From positions 1 through 29,022 of the forward strand of contig JAIPMN010008537.1 in NCBI GenBank assembly GCA_020650975.1: DNA of 29,022 nucleotides. Direction: 5' to 3'. The notes under the pieces are model-generated. The model saw only the letters and a program-made list of their open reading frames with translations. It made no database searches and was not told the DNA's origin. This DNA comes from Apostichopus californicus. Lineage: Eukaryota > Echinodermata > Holothuroidea > Aspidochirotida > Stichopodidae. Made by a program: the position numbers and the translations under genes. Positions 11,239 through 23,200 of the stretch are shown piece after piece (position 1 is the stretch's first letter; every line of letters starts with the position of its first letter).

Positions 11239-14200
11239 GAGGAACCAAATACATTCAATGCTTTCCTCCTTTGTCTTGTAGTAGAAAAGAGCGAGAAAAT
11301 AAACCGAGCAATAATAAATTTATACAGATTAGGGAATAATTTTACCAGATTTTTGTGTAGCAGGGTTTTGGGGAAGGCTCTGAACTTTTGTCTGATATAA
11401 ATTACAGTAGTTCCTGTGTCCAAAAACTGCTATGTACTGTGCTATGTGCTGTACTGTACTCTGTGCTATGTACTGTACTATGTGCTATGTACTGTACTAT
11501 GCTATGTACTGTACTGTACAAAAACTGTGCTATGTACTGTGCTATGTGCTGTACTGTACTATGTACTGTACAAAAACTGTGCTATGTACTGTGCTATGTG
11601 CTGTACTGTGCTATGTACTGTACAAAAACTGTGCTATGTACTGTGCTATGTGCTGTACTGTACTATGTACTGTACAAAAACTGTGCTATGTACTGTGCTA
11701 TGTGCTGTACTGTGCTATGTGCTATGTACTGTACTATGTGCTATGTACTGTACTATGCTATGTACTGTACAAAAACTGTGCTATGTACTGTGATCTTTGC
11801 ACTTGTATAGCAATTTGGCTATTTTTCGTAGCATCTGCTTTCCGATAAATTATTCCCTGCAGAAAGGAAAGAACGAAAAGGCCTCAGATTGTTCCTTCCA
11901 TTCCCAGAGTAATATTGTCTCCAAAATGTCGGGAATTTTCAACAGTTTCTTGAATCCTTGCCCCTTAAAATGAAATGAAATTAATTGTTTGTAGAGAGGA
12001 AAAAGAGTCAAAAATTCCACAGTTGGTGGATTCCCTTCCCTTGAAAAGAACCTTGTTTGAAACGATTGTAGAGAGGAAAGAAAAAAAACACTTACCGATA
12101 AAAAATTCCATATTTTGGTTTTTCATCAGAATTTGTTCCATGTACTGTGAAACAAAACAAAAGACAACATTGAAATGTGTTCAGAGGATTTTGCATTCAT
12201 AAGTTATTAATTTCAGTTCATCCCTTTCAACATAGACTGACTATTAACACCATCCTTACTGAAAAGCAGCATCTCTGGTATTCGATCTAGTGTTAACTAC
12301 AGGTGTGAATGATCACTTAGGAAAGAGCCACCAGCAATACAGAAATTAAAACCCACATTTGACTTGAAACCCATCCAGTACTTGAGACCCTTTACTGAGT
12401 ATAAGTCAAGGGTATGGTTGTACCAATCACATGACATTAAAAAATAACTACGCAGGTAAAACTTGCGGACAGCTGGCAAATTATGGATTGAGTCGTGCTC
12501 ACATCCATTATGATCGACACATTTCTGTTCAATAAGAATTCTCAAGGTGTTATCGGTCTCTTGTGACATGACCGTAAAGACCTGTGATCTTCTCTTCCCA
12601 GCAGACAACGCTTTAAGCCAATGTGGCTGCTTTCTTTCAAAAGGGGGGGGGAAGGAGGGGGCAAAGGGGTAGATGGCAGAAGGAAACTCACTGTATGTAA
12701 CGCTGCTCTGTAAACAAAGTCCTTCTTCCCCACAACCTTATCGAGTTTTCTTTTGATGAAGAATGCACCTATTTGCCTAAACCACCACCTAGGATACAAG
12801 AAAGGAAAAAATATTCTTGGTAAATATTCAAATAACAATGAAACACATATCAAAATATCAAACTTCTTAAAAACTTGGCTCTTCATCTTGAGCGGAAACT
12901 CTTGAAAAAGAATTGCCTGACCGAGAAGAAGTTAGGATATTAAAAAAAATGAAAGGTAAAGGTTAGTTTCTTGTCTCACCTATCAACTCAAATTGCATGT
13001 ATATATTTTCACCTACGGTACCATGACTTACTATGAGACAAGATAAATACTGCAAGGCAAATGCTGCACATATTCTGATACACATTAAACCACAAAGTGC
13101 TTGAACTCACCCTAGAACTGGAATGTTCAGATTATCTCCTGCAGCAATGAAAGGACATGGAACCTCATTCATGAATAAAGTCAGAGACATGAGCAAGTAA
13201 TCCAGATGGCTGCGATGCAGAGGCACGAGGATGATTGGAACGTCTCGCTGAAGGAGTAGACAAAAAGATAGGGAATTATTTTATTTGGTTCCTGACAATT
13301 ATTACTGGCTTCCTTACAAGAGGATCTCATTCAATCACAAGTAAAAATTTTATTAAAACTTTGTTAAAACAGACAACATTTAAGTATTAAATCAAGAGAG
13401 TTAGAATTTCCTTTTTTTTCTTGTATTCCCCCCCCCCCCCATCTTAAGTGCCTCCCTTGATGATAGCAACACACTGATGACACATGAGAATGCACATATG
13501 TACCACAACCATTCATTTCTTGAAAACAAAAATCTTTGTCCATCTAGCTATGAACTTCAGGAATTTTACTGGGAAGGGGAGCCTGATTTGCACATTTACA
13601 GTAGCCTGCTTGGAGATTCTGTGAGCACCGCGATACCAAGAAAGCAGCTACCCGATCTGTTGTCTATTCGAGGGTTTTCGAGACGACATTCCTCTTAACA
13701 ATCACCGGGACAGGGGTAATGTTTATCAAAGGTTGACAACACATGGACAGAAATAACCCTTTTCAAAGGTTGGTACATAAAGTTAGTACAGTACTGCCTT
13801 TTAACATGGATAGAAAGGTGTAAACTCCAATATTGTATACCTTGGCTGCTTGCCTCACCATCTCTGCCTGGCCTCTGTGCACGTGAATACCATCCACCAA
13901 GAAACTCAGGATACGGAGAATCAGGTACCCAGTAATCCTGGAGGGGAAAAAAAAAGTGATAAATTACCTAAAATGGTCAGACATAATTCAGATATCCATA
14001 ATTCATAATTTTCCGGTCAGTTTCTCATCATGACAGATTTAATTTTAATCGTTTGAAAAGCAATCAGGTTAATTTAGCAGCTATTAATATTGCACCCTAT
14101 TTTTGCAGAGCGGAAAATTCTTAGCATATGGATGAATGCACTGTTTTTCTAGAGTGATTGTGAAGAAGTGTAACAACATGGTGGCATCATTTCAGTACTG

Positions 14201-17200
14201 TTCACGACAGCTAAATGTGAACTCTCACTGTCGCTGCTGAGCAGTGTGTCACTTCCATAGGAAATTACAAGTAACAATTTTGGCATTCCCACATCCTTGG
14301 TAATCCCTTTCAAATCCCCAGTCATCAATATCTTTGTGACCTCAGTGAGAGTGCAACTTTCAGACATTCACATGGCTCAGCAATAAGAGTGACTACCTTC
14401 AAATATATAACAACATAAAATCACCATCATTCACCACACCAACTCTTCTTCAAGACAACCATCCTTCTTCACCATACCTACTCTTCTTCACCACACCCTC
14501 TTCTCCACCACACCCATCCTTCTGCACCACACCCACTTTCTTCACCACAATCATCCTTCTTCACCACACCCTCTTCTTCACCACAACCATCCTTCTTCAC
14601 CACACCCTCTTCTTCACCACAACCATCCTTCTTCACCACACCCTCTTCTTCACCACAACCATCCTTCTGCAGCATACCCACTCTTCTTCACCACACCCAT
14701 TCTTCTTCACCACACCCATCCTTCTGCACCACACCCACTCTTCTTCACCACAACCATCCTTCAGCATTCAAACTCTTTTTCACCACACCCACACTTCTAG
14801 ACCACAACCATCCTTCACCATACCCACTCTATTCACCACAACCATCCTTCTTCACCACACCCACGCTCCTTCACCACAACCATCCTTCTTCACCACACCC
14901 ACGATTCTTCACCACAACCATCCTTCACCATACCCACTCTTCTTCACCACGTCCATCCTTCTTAACCACAACCATCCTTCTTCACCACACCCACTCATCT
15001 TAACCACAACCATCCTTCTTTACCACACCCACTTTCTTCATCATAACCATCCTCCTTTACTGGCCCCCCTTCTCTTCCATACTAACCCACCATCTCACAG
15101 TCCTCTCTCCTACTAATGTCTATCCAAGTCACTCCAACCATTATACATACCTGAGGGTGATATTCATGATGGTGGCAGACATTCTTTTAATCACATATAG
15201 AGCACGGCCTTCATGTTTATGGGCTGACCTCTGGTAAGTTTCTTCGTTTTTGGCTCCTGATAGTGTGTGACAATAGAGGAAGGAAGTTACCAGGCAATTA
15301 AATTTGTTGATTTATTCCTAAACATACATTAGCTATGCTGTAAGATAGGAACACAATGTAGTAGTCAACAGCTCAATGTAAACAGCTGGAATTCTCACTT
15401 AACTATTTTCTATTACCGGGTTCAGTAGTAGGTAACAAGCTCGTGTGAAGGTGAACCTTTTACGACCTCTGAAGGTTGAATTCTTTCTATGCATGAAACA
15501 ATGGAATACAGCCTGAACTTTTGACATGTTTACCAGATAGGGAAATGATGCAACAACATAAATGAGTTTGAGGAACCATGTATAACATAAATATTAGGTT
15601 CCAGCTGCTACTCAATCAACTGGCAAGTACCAATGTTGTACAAATATTTAATGTATATACAATTTGGAAACTTCCTTTTCCCTAAAATGATCGTGGTAGA
15701 ATTTATACCCTAGACTGGTAAAACGGCGAAAATTTAATAATTTCTTGGCATATATGCTACTTATCCCAACTGCAAAACATGTAGAACTTTTTGGTAAACC
15801 AATTCTCAATGGCATTTTATGGGAAGTTACCATTTTATGATGTTAAAATGATAAGAATGCCAAATTGCAAAAACACTGATTCACATTATTCATTATTGTC
15901 CAGCAAACATTATTTTTCAGACCCCAATTTCCCAAACCTGAGCTACCCTCTCCATGCCCCTTTCCAAAGATTTCTACGGGATCATGCCAAGGCTTCACAA
16001 AGATGAGTTATTTACCATCGCTGTCATTCATTGCACTTCTGTGGATGGCTCTTTGAACCCTGAAAAGAACAATTGCAGACAAGATTTGATGTAATTGGCA
16101 AATTGATATTCATCAGCTGTACTATAACTAATTAGGTGTTACAAGCAGGAAGCACACCTCAAATAATTTCAATTTTTTTTTGGTGGGGGGGGGAGGGGGG
16201 ATGGGAGAGAGGGACACTCATTAACTTTCGTACCAACATTGAACTTGTTAATAAAGGGCATCTGGTGCGATGTGGGAACTTTGTCTTATTATTTAAGAAT
16301 ATTAACAGCATATAAATCACAACACTTGCCAGATATTACTTTAAAGCCATGACATCTCTTTACAAACAGCAATGTCAACTTCTTGATTTTAAGTACCGGA
16401 TGGTTTACAGACATCTTTTATAAATTCACTGCACTTGAGATATCTGAACAGGCTTACAAACAAGCCACATCACCTGTCAAAGGTATAATTTACAGTATGA
16501 CTTTTGAAGAGCTAGGGCAAGGTGTATAAACAAAACCCTCAAATCTGTTACTAAGATATCATCAATGAAAAGACAACAGACGATCAAATCAAATAATTCA
16601 CAGGGTCTCATAGAAAAACATTCTCTCAGGTTTTCATTACAAAAACAGTTGTATTTCATGAGCTCATTGTTGCATGTAATGAGCTCATAGAATACCCGGA
16701 TAGACTGAGGGTTGAGAGGAAACTATCCACTGGATAGCAACTTCCTATGATGAATCAATGACAATACAATATCACTCCTTCACCTTCGACCTTCACAGCC
16801 GAACAGGAATCAGTCATTTAAAATCACAAGACCTACTGTCACTTCAACCAAATTACGATCTGAGAGAGAATAACAAGGTTCTCTTTCAAAGCCCTTGTGC
16901 AAGAATCTACTCTCTTTTTACTTTTGCTTATTCCAGCTAAACAGAATGAATAAAAAGATCTTATTTAGAGTCATGGTCCAACAAAAAAGCAGACCTGAAT
17001 TGCCTCCAATATTTTGCTGCAAATTTTGTCTAAAAACTATAACACTTGCCAGTCTAAGCAGGGACACATCATCTTCTGCAGCTCTTTAAGTCTTTGTGAG
17101 CAACTTCAGAGGAGTGGGCCATTTAAGCATGTACAAGTTCCAATATTGATGTCAGCTTAGGTTTGCAGAATTAAGTCACACAATCAACACTTTTAAGAGT

Positions 17201-20200
17201 TTTAAGTTTCAAGCTGATGTCCACTTGCTATACACTCATTGGATTAACTTTTATACTTGCTAATAATCCAATGTGCTTGACAAATTGTGTGGGCATTTTT
17301 TTCTACTTTCAGATTTTTGTGGAATGATTTACTTAATGTCAGAATATGACAAAAATTTATGCCACTACTCGAAGCAACCACACAGAATAAGTTACTCACC
17401 TTTTGTTTTGTACTGCATCTGCAATCATACCTTTTGGATCGGCATAGACGCAGTTGTTCCTCATTGTGTAAACGTAATGTGCGTACGGGAAAAACCTCCC
17501 AAGAAGGCTGGAAGGAAGGGGGAAGAGTAAGGTAAACACAACATACTTTTCAGAGATGACTTTGGGCAAACATATAACTATGGGATAATGTTTCCATATA
17601 TTTAATTTATCCAGTTTTCAAGGAATATTGCCAATAAAATGTTTGAAATATCTGACATGCTTCTTTAAAGTCAAGTTGATCATGACAACTACGTAGGTAC
17701 AAAGGTTTTGAAAATGAGAGTGGTTAGAGTATTTTGAGGAGCTGTTTTGATTTTAATTTTTCACTTTGTGTGTGATGAGGTCATTTGATAGGTCACGTAC
17801 TAAACTAGGTTGTCCAGCCACTTTCATTAATGATGAATTGCATGTCTTATTGGTAATTATTCCAAAGGGAAAATTGTTACTGAAACCTAGCCCAGACTGT
17901 TAGTTATAGCGTTTAAGTCTATGTAAAAATATCAAATTAATTTTGTGTTCAATCAAATCATCTCTTAGGTCCGTAACAAACCAAATCTATCAAAAGTCAA
18001 TACTGAGTACTGACTATATACAATGACCACACAACTTATGCTTTCTATGTTATGGTGTATGTAGCAGAGCTCTATCACAAATGCACAACAACTTTTTCGT
18101 CCAACAGACAGATCTGTCTCACAGTGTCCTACAAACCTTAATCAGCATATTTTGGTTTCTATGGACAGCATTACCTTGTCACAGTAATCTCCCTCATTGC
18201 CCTCATTGTTTAGGAAACAATAATTGTCAAAAGAACTTACATGCATGGTTTCAAATACAAAAAAAGAAAGGCTTCAGACGGCATATTTCCTAATCAACAC
18301 ATTACGAAGGACACCTTTAATAAGAAGATTATGTATATCCTATCTACAAGTACATGTACATTGCAACTATAGCTGTGTCATCCAAACATTGTTCAATGAC
18401 AGGGGTATCTCGACAAATACTCCTTTTATCTTAATTCTGTCTGGGAAGCAAGGTTACTCCGGATGGCTTAAGGGATGAATGTTCGTCACATGAAATACTG
18501 TACATTACACGACACTTTTTATCGAAACCTCAAAGACACCCTTCACACCAGGGTCACCACCCCCATCTGCTTCAGACTTGTCAAACCCATAAACCATTTT
18601 AAATGTGCAGTAACTTCTTTAATACAGTCTGTGCAATGTGCTTTGACCCGAGGTCATTCCACCATGGGAACCTGTTATACTATAAACCGATCCAGCCATA
18701 TTTCATTGTCACTTTCACATATGTTAAGAGATACACAACAAAATTTATCCTCACTTCTTGTTTTATTAATTTATTTATTTCTTTGAAGAAGCATCCATGT
18801 GCTCTTCAGCAGAAGACTGACATAGGTCAGACATGTTTGTAATTAAATGTAAGTCAACAAAAATATGACAGATACATTTCTAAGGTTATTATTTACAGCT
18901 GTGCTTTTTTTTGTATGTATCCAGTTTGAAAGCTTGGGATGATTGTTGCTGTTTATTGCTCTCTTTTTTTCCCTCCTCTTCTTTCTCTTTCTCTTTTACT
19001 TCCTTTTTCAGTACTGTGAAAATTTTATGAGGTCAAAACGTGTCATATCATCTGTTAACAACGACAGGGACAAACTGGAAAAAAGGGTTTGTAACACTGT
19101 CTTTATTCTCTGATCTCATCGGGATCATGCCTTACCCTTTCCTGGGTGGTGAACTGACGCTGAAGATTCCCATCTCTGGAATATCTTTGTGGTACAGCAA
19201 CTCCTGGGTAGGCAATCAGAGAGAGTTAACAAAATGAGGATTTCGTAGACCAATCATGACAAACATCGGAATGACGAGAATTAACAATCTACTACAGAAT
19301 ATGGGAGTTTAATCCAACAAACTTAAAGGTGACAACTCCTTTGCTCAAGTGACTATTAGAAAATATCCAGATTGGGTTTGTCCTTGATAAAACTGTTTCC
19401 TTATACTTTGGACAAAGTACCCATCAAAAACAATATAACCAAATTAAAGTGCATTGTACTTTGTGACCAAGGGATGTATTTACAGTTTCATGTGACAATT
19501 AACACCTGGACAGCCAGGAAGTGTTATCATTTGAGTTGTTTCAATACTGTACAATTTGCAACATGTGCAAAAGGGTAAACAGAAACCTACAGTAAGCTTG
19601 TGAGTAATGTAAACATTTTCAAATTCAGATCTGTTATCCACAACAATAGGACAAATATTACTCCCCCCCCCCCCTTCTCGTCATATTCATATTTAGACAA
19701 ACATCGTACAATTTATGCATGAATATGACTTTCATGTTCACAATATTACAAAGAGTGGGAAGCATGCTCTCACCCTACTGTGCTGTGAACATCTTGGGCA
19801 GGCCCTTCCCATGAAAGGTCGGTAATGTTTCTTGTAGGATGTCATCAGTGGTGGTGACGTCTTAAATTTGGCAAGTTCTGGCACTAAATCCTGCGATTGT
19901 CAATGTCGTCGAAGAGAAAAAAAAGGGGAAGATAACGTTCTGTTCGTTAGATGTGTGACTTGAAAAAAGTTGAGGTAATATTATTCAGACAAATTATTGT
20001 CTACATCTGAGCAGGTGTAGTACTTTACAGTAGGTCTTCTCGTTAATGCTAAACATGAGATACCTTGAATATAATCATTCTGAAACAGGAAATTTGTCTT
20101 GAGTCTAGATGGAGTCGCAACAGTTTACTTGGTTCCTTTTGCCTTGGTACTATTTTATTCACTTTGGACCTTTGCTCTAATACTGTCTTTATCTTATGTC

Positions 20201-23200
20201 ATAATTTTGAAAGCAAGTTGTTGATGATAGTTTTAACAGTGTTCTTGGCTACAAATATGTATGCTATTGTGTACAGTATGTGCGATGATTTAAGTACTGT
20301 CTGTTCAAGTACAGTTAGTATACACTTCCTGTACTATCTTCAGAATTTCCCCATAGTTACAGAGACATAATTTTCTAAGTTGCCTCAGTTTGACAAATAA
20401 TCCAGAAACTGGTCTAAAGTCTCTGGGAACCTTACTGTCTTTATCAAATGTCATTTTGAATGCGAGATGTTGCTTATACTGTTTACAGTGTTCTTGGCTA
20501 CAAACATGTATGCTATTGTGTACAGTATGTGCAATGATTTAAATACTGTCTGTTCAAGTACAGTACAGTCAGTATATATAAACACTTCCTGTACTATCAT
20601 CTGCAGAATTTCCCCATAGTTACAGACACATAATTTTCTAATTTCCTTGCCTCAGCTCCTACAAATAATCCAGAACCTGGTTTAAAGTCCCTAGGAACCT
20701 GGTTTTAAGTCCCTAGGAACCTGGTTTTGGAACTTTTGACACTTTGTTTGGCAAATTACTGTAACTATGCTAACTCACAGATACAGCACACTTAAATTAT
20801 TAATTATATTAAATATTAATCAAAGTACATGATTTTGTTAAACATTCAAACACATTGGTTAAAAAACATTAGAAAAGCATGAAGCTACTTTAAAGTATTT
20901 ATCATTAAAATCTATACGTGAGCATAGCTGCATTATGAAATATTGACTTTTCGATTACACATGACATTCAACAGGGCAGAAGCTATTGTAGTTCTAAGAC
21001 CTTCTGTATTACAATAAACAAGATCAAAGATCATCCATTCATTAGTTTAATTAATCTCTATCAAAGAGAATTTCAAACAATTAAAGAACAATTGAAATAA
21101 ACACACCTGCACAGTCCTTTGATCTATTGTTTGGTTGTTGATTAATGATTCACAATGAAATGTTTTTTAATTGCTTGAACTGACATAACAACAGCCATTG
21201 TCATCTGTAGTTTATCAAATCTCATCAAGTGTTGACAAACATTGTCATGACAGTGTTTGCTTAAACTTTGCTAAAAAGTTCTGTCGAACCAAATAATTTA
21301 GGGTTAAACAATTTTGTTCGGCAGATTTAAGCATAAAATACTGGACACTAATTCTGGATACAATTCTGATATGTACAGTACTAGTATATGTGTGCATTTA
21401 TTTAGCAAGGAGGTGGTTGTTTTACTTGAAAGTTAGCATTTTTGTAAGATCTGATAATAGATATAACTTATTCCCTGTACTATAATTAATGTAAATATGC
21501 TGTACAGTAGGGTTAGAAGGACCCCCTCCCCCACCCCCATACTAAGGAGCTCTTATTAACTGGTACTGTAACTACAGGTGTAATACAGTATAATGTCTAC
21601 AGTATATATTGTACTGTACTATGTACTGCATAAAGACAGGTGTTTGTGAGCCATCAGGTGAAATGAGCATAGAATAAGAATTAACATGAAGGACACAACA
21701 ACAAAAACATCAATTTAGACAAGTTCCACTAGTGACCATGGAAGAATGAAGTAACAATCTTAATGTATAGATTAAAGAACAGCTGTCAAAACTGTCAACG
21801 ATCACTGCCAACAGTCATTGTCAAAAGTCATTGTCATGCTACTGTTAAGTGACTCCTACCATTTCCAAAGTCCAAACAAATACCAGTTACAAAGTTGAAT
21901 CTGAGTGCGATAAATGGGGTGACTAAACTCTTGACGGCCTGATTACGAACTCATACATTACATGATAATATGATGCTCTTAAATGATCGAACAACCTGCA
22001 TCTCAAGAAGTCCAAGACTAGATTATACAGTATCACACAGTATATAGTACAGTTCAGTATTCACTACAGTAGTGCATTAGCTGCCACCTTTCCTGTGGAG
22101 ATATGAATTCATTGGATATGCCTAATTATGTATCATCTCCTATGGTCTGTATAAAACTCTGATCAATGTCAATTGGCTTAGTAATCTACTCTACTGTACC
22201 AGGTACAGTAGTGTAGGCTGTGAAAAATATTAAACACAAAATACAGAGACAAAATGTTCACTTTCAAAGAAAAAATGCTAGTACTATATAAGAAAGCCTA
22301 TCTAGAAATGTCTGGTTGGATTGTTTATTCTGCTTGCCTACTACCAGTCAATCCTGATAGGTTGGCAAACAGCCAATCACACATTGGGAATAAAAGATCA
22401 ACAGCTCCTGCCAAAGGGTTTCCCTTTGTATTCAGGTCACCAGAGTTACCGACCAATCAGATTCAAGAAAACCAGCTGAACCTGATTGTGGAGAGGTGAT
22501 TAAGTGACATTATCACCAGGCAATTGATCTTTTATCCAGCTGGATGAAGAATGGTCTATTTTGGGATGGACGGGGGAAAGCTACAGTACTTTAATCACCG
22601 TGTTATGGTTAAAGTCCGTACCGTGGGAGTGAATCTACAGTACTTGGGCATATATTATATTACAGAGACAGTTGCAAAAACCTACAACATAAATTATGCT
22701 TAGTGACCACAGGACATCACAGTAACCGTTTTTCTTTAAGTAAAAATCTAGATAAATACAGGTTCCTGGATAATCAACAATGCTAGTTTTTTCGGTACTG
22801 CATGAATGGAAGTACTGTACAATGGAATTGATGTTAAAGTTCATGACCCAAAATCTGCTGGACAGACTGTAAAATGGTCAGTAAATACTGAACCAACACT
22901 TTTTAAGAGTATAATCTTATTGTGAACTTTACGAACATCTTTTGTCAAATACAGTAGGTCGAAAGAGTCAGACAAATGCTTCTAAGACCAGATTCAAGCT
23001 GCATTTTAAGGTTTGCTTCTGCACAATGCTAGTGCTACAATACACCACATCAATTGGCTAAAGGAAAGGTAATTGTACAGTACCTGAAAATATAATCTGT
23101 TACTTTTATCTAAATGCAAATTTCAATAGGAATGACAAAGTTGCAAGATAAAAAAAATAAAATAAATTGAAAACCAGTTGATGAAAAAAATCGACCATCG

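Larger units (their letters stand above)
11099..12095 (-). other. GPAM intron 10, largely repetitive
   Basis: 997 bp separating the two halves of the block III glutamate codon. About 40 percent is the 11421-11792 array, and (TTG)12 sits at 11204-11239. Confidence 0.8.

Noticed and set aside
11388..11848. Three overlapping plus-strand frames of 125-140 codons rich in Cys, Tyr, Met
   Set aside because: They arise because the tandem repeat lacks stop codons in any frame; low-complexity peptides, no gene context.
12297..12608. 103-codon minus-strand frame in intron 9
   Set aside because: No recognisable domain, interrupts the block II to block III continuity, and exons 9 and 10 already join in phase.
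14478..14681. 67-codon acidic repeat protein on the minus strand
   Set aside because: Product of the 36-bp CT-rich repeat in intron 6; joining it to GPAM exons is not needed and not supported by homology.
20065..20370. 101-codon hydrophobic plus-strand frame
   Set aside because: Lies in the duplicated non-coding segment of intron 1; the second copy does not keep the frame, arguing against coding.
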